Positions 24,797 to 32,326 of a stretch of DNA of 64,000 bases are shown piece after piece. The notes beneath the pieces were generated by a model that did not search any database, had not been told where the DNA came from, and was given only the letters and a program-made list of their open reading frames with translations. Position 1 is the stretch's first letter, and each line of letters opens with the position of its first letter. This DNA is from Pseudomonas izuensis (lineage in GTDB: Bacteria > Pseudomonadota > Gammaproteobacteria > Pseudomonadales > Pseudomonadaceae), in NCBI RefSeq assembly GCF_009861505.1, contig NZ_WTFT01000022.1, positions 62,001 through 126,000 of the forward strand. The letters run 5' to 3'. A program made the position numbers and the translations under genes.

Positions 24797-27700
24797 ATGG
24801 CGACTACCCTCGGTGTGAAACTCGACGACCTGACCCGTGAACGTCTCAAATCTGCCGCTGCATCGATTGATCGAACGCCGCATTGGTTAATCAAGCAGGC
24901 GCTCTTCAATTGTCTGGAGAAGCTTGAAGGCGGAGTCACGCTGGATGAGCTGCTCGGCACGCACCTCGGCGATCCGGAAGTACAAGGTGAAGTATTGGTG
25001 GAGACGGCCTGTCAGCCTTTCCTGGATCTGGCGGAAAACATCCATCCGCAGTCGGTGCTCAGAGCGGCGATTACGTCAGCCTATCGACGGCCGGAAGAAG
25101 AGATGGTGCCGATGCTGTTGGAGCAAGCACGGTTGCCTCCGCAGATGGCCTCATCGACAACCAGACTGGCCGCCGGCATTGCCGAAAAGCTGCGCAATCA
25201 GAAGAACGCCAGCGGGCGGGCGGGGCTCGTGCAAGGTTTGCTTCAGGAGTTCTCGCTTTCATCGCAGGAGGGCGTCGCCTTGATGTGCCTTGCTGAAGCG
25301 CTCCTGCGCATTCCGGACAAGGGCACCCGAGATGCGTTGATCCGCGACAAAGTCAGCAATGGCAACTGGCAGACGCATATCGGTAAAAGTGGCTCGCTCT
25401 TCGTGAACGCGGCGACATGGGGGCTTTTGTTGACCGGGAAACTGGTCGCCACCCACAGCGAAACCGGCATGACTTCGACGCTCACGCGCATTATCGGCAA
25501 AGGCGGGGAGCCGTTGATCCGCAAAGGCGTGGACATGGCGATGCGGGTCATGGGCGAGCAGTTTGTCACCGGCGAAACCATCGCCCAGGCGCTGGCCAAT
25601 GCCACACGATTCGAGTCCAAGGGCTTTCGCTATTCCTACGACATGCTGGGCGAAGCCGCCCTGACCGAGCACGACGCACAAAAGTACCTGGCGTCCTACA
25701 CCCAAGCCATCCATGCCATCGGCAAGGCTTCACACGGGCGGGGAATCTACGAAGGGCCAGGCATCTCCATCAAGCTCTCGGCACTGCACCCGCGCTACAG
25801 CCGCGCGCAATATGATCGCGTGATGGCCGAGCTTTATCCGCGCCTGCTTTCGTTGACGCTGTTGGCCAAGCGTTACGACATCGGTTTGAACATCGACGCT
25901 GAAGAGGCCGATCGCCTGGAGCTGTCGCTGGACCTGCTCGAGCGGCTTTGCTTCGAACCGGAACTGGCAGGCTGGAACGGCATCGGTTTTGTCATTCAGG
26001 CTTATCAGAAACGCTGCCCCTATGTGATCGACTGTGTGATCGATCTGGCCCGCCGAAGCCGTCATCGCCTGATGATCCGGCTGGTGAAGGGCGCGTACTG
26101 GGACAGTGAAATCAAGCGTGCTCAAGTCGAGGGGCTTGAAGGTTATCCGGTCTATACCCGCAAGGTGTATACCGACGTTTCCTACATCGCATGTGCACGT
26201 AAACTGCTGGCGGTCCCTGAAGCCATTTATCCGCAATTTGCGACGCACAATGCCCATACGCTGTCAGCGATTTACCACATCGCGGGCCAGAACTATTACC
26301 CCGGGCAATATGAGTTCCAATGCCTGCACGGCATGGGCGAACCGCTCTATGAACAGGTCGTCGGCATGGTGTCCGAAGGCAAGCTGAACAGGCCTTGCCG
26401 CGTCTATGCCCCCGTAGGAACCCATGAAACGCTCCTGGCGTATCTGGTTCGCCGTCTACTCGAAAATGGCGCGAACACGTCATTCGTCAACCGCATCGCC
26501 GACCATTCGATCACCATTCAGGAGTTGATTGCCGATCCAGTGCTGACGGTGGATGCGATGGCCTTTGAGGATGGAACCTATGGTCTGCCTCATCCAAAAA
26601 TTCCTTTGCCACGGGATTTGTACGGTGCGGATCGAGCAAACTCCGCCGGGATCGACCTGGCGAATGAACATCGCCTGGCCTCACTCTCTTGTGCGTTGCT
26701 CGCCACGGCAAACACTGAGTGGACGGCTGCGCCGATGTTAGGCGGAGTTGGTCGATCCGGTGATCTGAAGCCAGTCTGCAATCCTTCGGATTTGCGTGAC
26801 GTAGTCGGTCGCGTTCAGCCGGCTGATCTTGAGGATGTTGAACAGGCGCTAGGATATGCGATCAGCGCCGCCCCTATCTGGCAGGCAACGCCTGTTAGCG
26901 AGCGCGCTCAAATACTGGAGCGGGCAGCGGATCTGATGGAGGCTGACATTCAACCGCTCATGGGGTTACTGGTGCGAGAGGCCGGTAAAACCTTCGCCAA
27001 TGCCATTGCCGAAGTGCGAGAGGCTGTCGACTTTCTTCGATATTACGCGGTGCAAGCGCGCAGGGATTTTACCAATGATGCCCATCGGCCATTGGGCCCG
27101 GTCGTATGCATCAGCCCCTGGAACTTCCCGCTGGCGATTTTTACCGGACAGGTTGCTGCCGCATTGGCGGCCGGCAATCCAGTGCTGGCCAAGCCAGCTG
27201 AGCAAACTTCATTGATCGCCGCACAAGCCGTGCGCATCTTGCTCGAGGCTGGTATTCCAAGTGGTGTGCTGCAGCTTTTGCCGGGTCGTGGCAGTGTCAT
27301 TGGTGCAGCGTTGATCAGTGATGACCGGGTCAAAGGTGTCATGTTTACCGGGTCGACGGAGGTCGCCCGCCTGCTGCAAAAAAATATCGCCGGGCGCCTC
27401 GACGTCCTGGGCCGTCCGGTTCCGTTGATTGCGGAAACGGGTGGGCAGAACGCAATGATCGTCGATTCATCCGCTTTGACCGAGCAAGTCGTCATTGACG
27501 TTGTGGCTTCTGCGTTCGACAGCGCCGGTCAGCGCTGCTCTGCTCTGAGGGTGCTGTGCCTTCAGGCCGACTCGGCGGATCGAGTGATCGAGATGTTGAA
27601 GGGCGCGATGGCTGAATGCAGGCAAGGCAACCCGGACAGGCTATGTGTGGATATCGGGCCGGTGATCGATGCAGAGGCGAAAGCGGGCATCGACAAGCAC

Positions 27701-28747
27701 ATTGAAAGCATGCGCGCCAAAGGTCGCTCGGTTTACCAGACCTCGATCATGGCCGGTGAGGATTTTCGACGAGGCACATTCGTACAGCCGACACTGATCG
27801 AGTTGGAAAGTATCGACGAACTGGAGCGAGAAATCTTCGGGCCTGTACTCCACGTCGTCCGTTACAGCCGCAAGAATCTGGATCAATTGATCCAGCACAT
27901 CAATGGTTCAGGGTATGGGCTGACACTGGGCGTACACACACGCATCGACGAAACCATAACCAAGATCGTTGGCAATGTTCACGCAGGCAATGTCTATGTG
28001 AACCGCAACATTGTGGGGGCAGTGGTCGGTGTTCAGCCATTCGGTGGGGAAGGATTGTCTGGTACCGGCCCGAAGGCTGGTGGGCCGCTCTATATGTACC
28101 GCCTTCTTTCGACAAGACCGGAACATGCCGTATCCAAGGCGTTTGTTGAGTCTGATGGGCAAAACGTTCCAGAGAAGAGCGGTCGGGCAGATTTACTTTT
28201 GCCGTTGAAATTCCTGGCCGATTGGGCTCATGCCGAGAAAAAAGATGTACTGCATATGCAGTGCAAGAAATTCGAAGTCGAATCTCAAAGCGGACTGACA
28301 CGTGTGCTGACCGGGCCTACGGGAGAACGAAACACCTACACCATACTTCCTCGGGCTCGTGTCCTGTGTATCGGCGATACGGAAGAGGATTTGCTGGTGC
28401 AACTGGCGGCCGTGCTTTCAGTCGGCAGCAAAGTCCTGTGGGGAGAAAGTCCACGAACAAAGGCTTTGTTCAGCAAACTTCCTGAAGTTGTGCAGCGCGC
28501 TATCTGCAGAGTGACTGACTGGAACAATGGAACGGTGGAGTTCGACGCGGTTCTGCATCATGGGCATTCGGACCAGTTGCGGCACTTTTGCCAACTGATC
28601 GCTTCCCGGTCAGGGGCAATTATCAGCGTTCATGGCCTGTCTCCAGGTGAGTGCGACATTCCACTGGAGAGACTGGTTATCGAACGGGCTGTCAGTATCA
28701 ACACGGCTGCAGCGGGTGGTAATGCAAGTCTGATGACCATCGGTTAA
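24797..28747 (+). CDS. putA: Trifunctional PutA: transcriptional repressor / proline dehydrogenase / P5C dehydrogenase
   Basis: Predicted 1316-residue PutA that oxidises proline to glutamate in two steps and, via an N-terminal ribbon-helix-helix, represses put genes when not membrane-bound. Residues 1-45 (TLGVKLDDLTRERLKSAAAS, DRTPHWLIKQAL) are the RHH domain. The FAD proline dehydrogenase barrel spans about 270-570 with GPGISIKLSALHPRYS and RLVKGAYWDSEIKRA. P5C dehydrogenase spans about 660-1110, with PWNFPLAIFTGQVAAALAAG, the Glu in LIAETGGQN (about 878) and the catalytic Cys in SAGQRCSAL (about 913). The C-terminal 200 residues are the usual long-PutA tail domain. Length equals E. coli PutA (1320). 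No GntR-type operator is visible upstream. It is the natural end of an imino-acid pathway. Confidence 0.95.
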   Translation: MATTLGVKLDDLTRERLKSAAASIDRTPHWLIKQALFNCLEKLEGGVTLDELLGTHLGDPEVQGEVLVETACQPFLDLAENIHPQSVLRAAITSAYRRPEEEMVPMLLEQARLPPQMASSTTRLAAGIAEKLRNQKNASGRAGLVQGLLQEFSLSSQEGVALMCLAEALLRIPDKGTRDALIRDKVSNGNWQTHIGKSGSLFVNAATWGLLLTGKLVATHSETGMTSTLTRIIGKGGEPLIRKGVDMAMRVMGEQFVTGETIAQALANATRFESKGFRYSYDMLGEAALTEHDAQKYLASYTQAIHAIGKASHGRGIYEGPGISIKLSALHPRYSRAQYDRVMAELYPRLLSLTLLAKRYDIGLNIDAEEADRLELSLDLLERLCFEPELAGWNGIGFVIQAYQKRCPYVIDCVIDLARRSRHRLMIRLVKGAYWDSEIKRAQVEGLEGYPVYTRKVYTDVSYIACARKLLAVPEAIYPQFATHNAHTLSAIYHIAGQNYYPGQYEFQCLHGMGEPLYEQVVGMVSEGKLNRPCRVYAPVGTHETLLAYLVRRLLENGANTSFVNRIADHSITIQELIADPVLTVDAMAFEDGTYGLPHPKIPLPRDLYGADRANSAGIDLANEHRLASLSCALLATANTEWTAAPMLGGVGRSGDLKPVCNPSDLRDVVGRVQPADLEDVEQALGYAISAAPIWQATPVSERAQILERAADLMEADIQPLMGLLVREAGKTFANAIAEVREAVDFLRYYAVQARRDFTNDAHRPLGPVVCISPWNFPLAIFTGQVAAALAAGNPVLAKPAEQTSLIAAQAVRILLEAGIPSGVLQLLPGRGSVIGAALISDDRVKGVMFTGSTEVARLLQKNIAGRLDVLGRPVPLIAETGGQNAMIVDSSALTEQVVIDVVASAFDSAGQRCSALRVLCLQADSADRVIEMLKGAMAECRQGNPDRLCVDIGPVIDAEAKAGIDKHIESMRAKGRSVYQTSIMAGEDFRRGTFVQPTLIELESIDELEREIFGPVLHVVRYSRKNLDQLIQHINGSGYGLTLGVHTRIDETITKIVGNVHAGNVYVNRNIVGAVVGVQPFGGEGLSGTGPKAGGPLYMYRLLSTRPEHAVSKAFVESDGQNVPEKSGRADLLLPLKFLADWAHAEKKDVLHMQCKKFEVESQSGLTRVLTGPTGERNTYTILPRARVLCIGDTEEDLLVQLAAVLSVGSKVLWGESPRTKALFSKLPEVVQRAICRVTDWNNGTVEFDAVLHHGHSDQLRHFCQLIASRSGAIISVHGLSPGECDIPLERLVIERAVSINTAAAGGNASLMTIG

Positions 28748-29125
28748 TCGGGGGAAGGGGCTGACATGGAAAGTTGGCCTCTTGATGTGCAATTTCTGAA
28801 ACCAACGAACTCCATACGTAGGAACAGTGATGTTCAGACCAGTGCTGGCCTTGATGAACCGGGCGCGATACTCCAGTCTCCTGGTACTGGCCCGTCCATT
28901 CTAAATGTTGGTGACACCGTTTTACTTTCTGCTGAACGCCTACGCACACAGGGTTATTTGTCGTTCAAAAATTACCACTTGGCACCACCGTCCCTCACCT
29001 AAGTCTTTGCTTCTGCTCACTAATCCTCCAGAATCGCGCCCCTGTTTCGGCCGGGCGCTGCCTGTCGGGTATTCCGACGCGTTCTGGCCGGGTGGCAAGT
29101 GACCGGAATGTGGAGATCCCACCGG
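28748..29125. other. Intergenic region with no convincing gene
   Basis: About 380 bp between putA and the amino-acid transporter. Short ORFs occur on both strands, without ribosome sites or family features. No clear terminator for putA is seen. This is close to where the REP-free left part meets the REP-rich right part (first REP at 32170). Confidence 0.4.
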
Positions 29126-30406
29126 ATGAATGATCAGGCCAATAGCGTTAACGAACGCTATGTAGCAGCAACACCAGCAACCCTTTCGAGCTGGAATCGC
29201 CAAGACACCACCTGGATGCTGGGCCTGTTTGGCACGGCGATTGGTGCAGGAACCCTGTTTTTGCCGATCAACGCGGGCCTGGGCGGATTCTGGCCGCTGC
29301 TGGTCCTGGCGCTGCTGGCGTTCCCGATGACCTTCTACGCACACCGCGGCCTGACCCGCTTCGTGCTGTCGGGCCGCGAAGGTGCCGACATCACCGAAGT
29401 GGTGGAAGAGCATTTTGGCCTAAAGGCCGGCGCATTGATCACGTTGCTGTATTTCTTCGCGATCTTCCCGATCCTGTTGATCTACAGCGTGGCCCTGACC
29501 AACACCGTGGGCAGCTTCCTCGAACACCAACTGCACATCATGCCGCCACCGCGCGCGGTGCTGTCGCTGGTGCTGATCCTCGGCCTGCTGGCGGTCGTGC
29601 GCTGCGGTGAGCAAATGATCGTCAAGGCCATGAGCCTGATGGTGTACCCGTTCATCGTCGCACTGCTGTTCCTGGCGGTGTTCCTGATTCCGCACTGGAA
29701 CGGCGGCATCCTGACCACGGCCAGCACGTTGCCTGAGCCGTCGGCGCTGTTACACACCCTTTGGCTGGCAATCCCGGTGATGGTGTTCTCGTTCAACCAT
29801 TCGCCGATCATCTCGGCGTTCGCGGTGGACCAGAAGCGTCGTTACGGTGACCACGCCGAACAGCGCAGCTCGCAAATCCTGTCCCGCGCCCACGCCTTGA
29901 TGGTGGTGATGGTGCTGTTCTTCGTCTTCAGTTGCGTGCTGACCCTGTCGCCGGCGCAACTGGCCGAAGCGAAAGCGCAGAATCTGTCGATCCTGTCGTA
30001 CCTGGCCAACCACTTCAGCAACCCGACCATCGCCTTCGCGGCACCGTTGATTGCGTTCGTGGCCATTTCCAAGTCGTTCCTGGGGCACTACATCGGCGCC
30101 AGCGAAGGTCTCAAGGGCCTGATCGTCAAAAGCGGCAAGCGTCCGTCCGCCAAGACCCTGGACCGCATGACCGCCGCTTTCATGCTGGTGGTGTGCTGGA
30201 TCGTCGCCACGCTGAACCCGAGCATCCTCGGCATGATCGAAACCCTCGGCGGCCCGGTGATCGCAGCGATCCTGTTCCTGATGCCGATGTATGCCATCCG
30301 CAAGGTGCCAGCCATGGCGCGTTATCGCGGTCAGGCGTCGAACGTGTTTGTGGTGGCGGTAGGTCTGGTGGCGATCAGCGCGTTGATCTACTCCTTGACC
30401 GCGTGA
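29126..30406 (+). CDS. HAAAP family amino-acid (serine/threonine-type) transporter
   Basis: Predicted 426-residue inner-membrane transporter of the hydroxy/aromatic amino-acid permease family (SdaC/TdcC-like). About 11 hydrophobic segments are visible, starting with TTWMLGLFGTAIGAGTLFLP, the family's N-terminal signature (GxxxGAGxLFLP), and including a VFSFNHSPIISAFA segment near residue 215, which is typical of SdaC. ATG 29126 is preferred to 29099 because the family begins near MNDQANS; GGAG lies 11 nt upstream. Usually proton- or sodium-coupled import of serine. Ends at the terminator at 30451. Ligand not readable from sequence alone. Confidence 0.88.
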   Translation: MNDQANSVNERYVAATPATLSSWNRQDTTWMLGLFGTAIGAGTLFLPINAGLGGFWPLLVLALLAFPMTFYAHRGLTRFVLSGREGADITEVVEEHFGLKAGALITLLYFFAIFPILLIYSVALTNTVGSFLEHQLHIMPPPRAVLSLVLILGLLAVVRCGEQMIVKAMSLMVYPFIVALLFLAVFLIPHWNGGILTTASTLPEPSALLHTLWLAIPVMVFSFNHSPIISAFAVDQKRRYGDHAEQRSSQILSRAHALMVVMVLFFVFSCVLTLSPAQLAEAKAQNLSILSYLANHFSNPTIAFAAPLIAFVAISKSFLGHYIGASEGLKGLIVKSGKRPSAKTLDRMTAAFMLVVCWIVATLNPSILGMIETLGGPVIAAILFLMPMYAIRKVPAMARYRGQASNVFVVAVGLVAISALIYSLTA

Positions 30407-30450
30407 TCGACCGGCCTGCTCGCGCAGTGCCGGATTGACAGCTACAGTGG

Positions 30451-30483
30451 CCGCTGCACGTGTTACGTGCAGCGGTTTTTTTT
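30451..30483 (+). terminator. Intrinsic terminator after HAAAP transporter
   Basis: Perfect 11-bp stem CCGCTGCACGT / ACGTGCAGCGG with a 3-nt loop, followed by eight T residues. It lies 45 nt past the transporter stop. It also argues against any SulP start upstream of it. Confidence 0.93.
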
Positions 30484-30500
30484 CGCCTGGAGACACCGGA

Positions 30501-32153
30501 TTGTCGAGCGCCTTACCGCCCAACCCTGTTGAACCACCCAATCGCTGGCAGGACCTGCTGGCAGGTTTGTCGATTGCCGGCCTGCTGCTGCCCGAGGCAG
30601 TCGCTTATTCAGGCATCGCCGCACTGGCGCCCCAGGCCGGGGTGATCGCCCTGTTCGCTGGGTTGCTGTGTTATGGCCTGTTCGGCACCAGCCGCTTCGC
30701 CATTGTCTCGGCCACCTCATCCTCCGCCGCCGTACTGGCCGCCGCGACCGCCACCCTGGCCAATGGCGACCCGCAATTGCGCTCGACCCTGGCCTTCAGT
30801 CTGGTGCTGGTGACCGGGGCGTTTTTCTTGCTGGCCGGGCTGTTCAAGCTCGGCAGCGTGACGTCGTTCATCGCCAAACCGGTGCTGCGCGGTTTTGCCT
30901 TTGGCCTGGCGCTGACCATCATTCTCAAGCAGGTCGCCAGCGTGGTTGGTGTGCATTTGACCGATGCCAACCTGGTGCGCTTTTTGCCGCAACTGCTGGA
31001 GCAATTGCCGAAATGGAACTGGGCGGCGGCTGGCGTCGGTGCCGTGGCATTGGTTTTGTTATGGCTGTTCGCGCGGTTTCCACGCCTGCCAGGTGGTTTG
31101 TTGGTGGTGGTCATCGGCATTGCGGCGGGGCAGGGGATGGACCTGCCGGCTTATGGCGTGAAGCTGATCGGCGTGATCGACCTGAGCCTGGAGGTGCCGG
31201 CGCTGCCGGTACTGCCGTTTGCCGACTGGTTGCGTCTGGGTGAACTGGCGTTCGCCATGGTAATGATTCTGTATGCGGAGTCTTATGGCTCGATCAGTGC
31301 CTATGCGCTCAAGCACGGAGATCGCGTCACCTCGAATCGCGACCTGCTGGCGCTGGGGGCCAGCAACCTGTTGTCCGGACTGTTCCACGGCATGCCGGCC
31401 GGCGCGGGGTATTCGGCCACGTCGGCCAATGAGGCGGCGGGCGCCACTTCGCGCTTGGCCGGCATCGTGGCGGCGCTGGTAGTGCTGGTCATTGTCCTGA
31501 CGGTACTGCCGTACATCGCCCTGACCCCGGAGCCTATCCTCGCCGCCATCGTCGTCCATGCCCTGGGACGCGGCTTGAGCCTGCAGCCGCTGGGGCGGTA
31601 TTTCATCTGGCGCCGTGACCGTCTGCTGGTGATCTGCGCCGTGGGTGCGGTGTTGGTGCTGGGGGTGCTGGACGGCTTGCTGGTGGCCGTGGCGATCAGT
31701 GTGTTGCTGATGCTCAAGCAGATGTCGGCGGCGGATATCCAGATACTGGGGCGCATCGATGGCGGTCACGACTTTGTCGACCTGCAACGCCATCCAACGG
31801 CGCAAACGGTACCAGGGGTGTTGATTGTCCGTCCGGGTGAAGCGTTGTTCTTTGCCAACGTCGAGCGGATTCTTGGCGGCGCCTTGCGCTTGATCCGGCA
31901 TTCGCAAGCGCCGATTCATACGGTGATTCTCAGTTTGGAAGAGTCGCCGGATCTGGATGGCACCAGTATTGAGGCGATGCAGGAGTTTTTTGTTCGGGTG
32001 CATGGGGAGGGCAAGCGGTTGATTCTGGCGCGTCTCAAGGACAGTGCCGAATCCGTGTTGGCTGCGTTGCCTGAGGTGAAGGCCTGCAATGTGATGTTGA
32101 GCGGGTTGAGTGTGGATGGTGCTGTTCAACAGGCCCTTCAGCCTACCGCATAA
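30501..32153 (+). CDS. SulP family inorganic anion transporter with STAS domain
   Basis: Predicted 550-residue SulP/SLC26 anion transporter. The first block LLAGLSIAGLLLPEAVAYSGIAAL is the classical SulP motif; about ten to twelve hydrophobic segments follow, including FHGMPAGAGYSATSANEAAGA near residue 300. A cytoplasmic C-terminal STAS domain starts near residue 430 (VLIVRPGEALFFANVERI) and contains ESPDLDGTSIEAM. Start: TTG at 30501 with TGGAGA 7 nt upstream. An in-frame ATG 66 nt upstream lies before the terminator stem, so it is rejected. Sulfate, bicarbonate or other anions are possible substrates. Confidence 0.88.
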   Translation: MSSALPPNPVEPPNRWQDLLAGLSIAGLLLPEAVAYSGIAALAPQAGVIALFAGLLCYGLFGTSRFAIVSATSSSAAVLAAATATLANGDPQLRSTLAFSLVLVTGAFFLLAGLFKLGSVTSFIAKPVLRGFAFGLALTIILKQVASVVGVHLTDANLVRFLPQLLEQLPKWNWAAAGVGAVALVLLWLFARFPRLPGGLLVVVIGIAAGQGMDLPAYGVKLIGVIDLSLEVPALPVLPFADWLRLGELAFAMVMILYAESYGSISAYALKHGDRVTSNRDLLALGASNLLSGLFHGMPAGAGYSATSANEAAGATSRLAGIVAALVVLVIVLTVLPYIALTPEPILAAIVVHALGRGLSLQPLGRYFIWRRDRLLVICAVGAVLVLGVLDGLLVAVAISVLLMLKQMSAADIQILGRIDGGHDFVDLQRHPTAQTVPGVLIVRPGEALFFANVERILGGALRLIRHSQAPIHTVILSLEESPDLDGTSIEAMQEFFVRVHGEGKRLILARLKDSAESVLAALPEVKACNVMLSGLSVDGAVQQALQPTA

Positions 32154-32169
32154 CCTGTGAGCAGAACCT

Positions 32170-32265
32170 GTGGGAGCAAAGCTTGCTCGCGATGGCGTCT
32201 TTCCTGACGAACCGCGTCATCGTTCATCGCGAGCAAGCTTTGCTCCCACAAAAGCTTTGCTCCTA
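32170..32265. repeat. REP pair (Pseudomonas-type palindromes) with extra half copy
   Basis: TGTGGGAGCAAAGCTTGCTCGCGATGG-type REP (32170 onward) facing its inverted copy ending in GCTCCCACA at about 32250, plus a third partial copy AAGCTTTGCTCCTACAG. Leftmost of about ten such elements in the window. Confidence 0.85.
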
Positions 32266-32273
32266 CAGGGCAT

Positions 32274-32311
32274 AAAAAAACGCCGCTCATCTCACGATGG
32301 GCGGCGTTTTT
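32274..32311. terminator. Bidirectional terminator between SulP and acnB
   Basis: Stem CGCCGCTCAT / ATGGGCGGCG (one G-U pair) with a run of seven A on the left and five T on the right, so it ends transcription in both directions. It serves the minus-strand acnB and the SulP gene. Confidence 0.9.
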
Positions 32312-32326
32312 CATTGCGTTGCAACG

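Noticed and set aside
28766..29002. 78-codon ORF after putA
   Set aside because: No ribosome site, no family resemblance, unusual composition.
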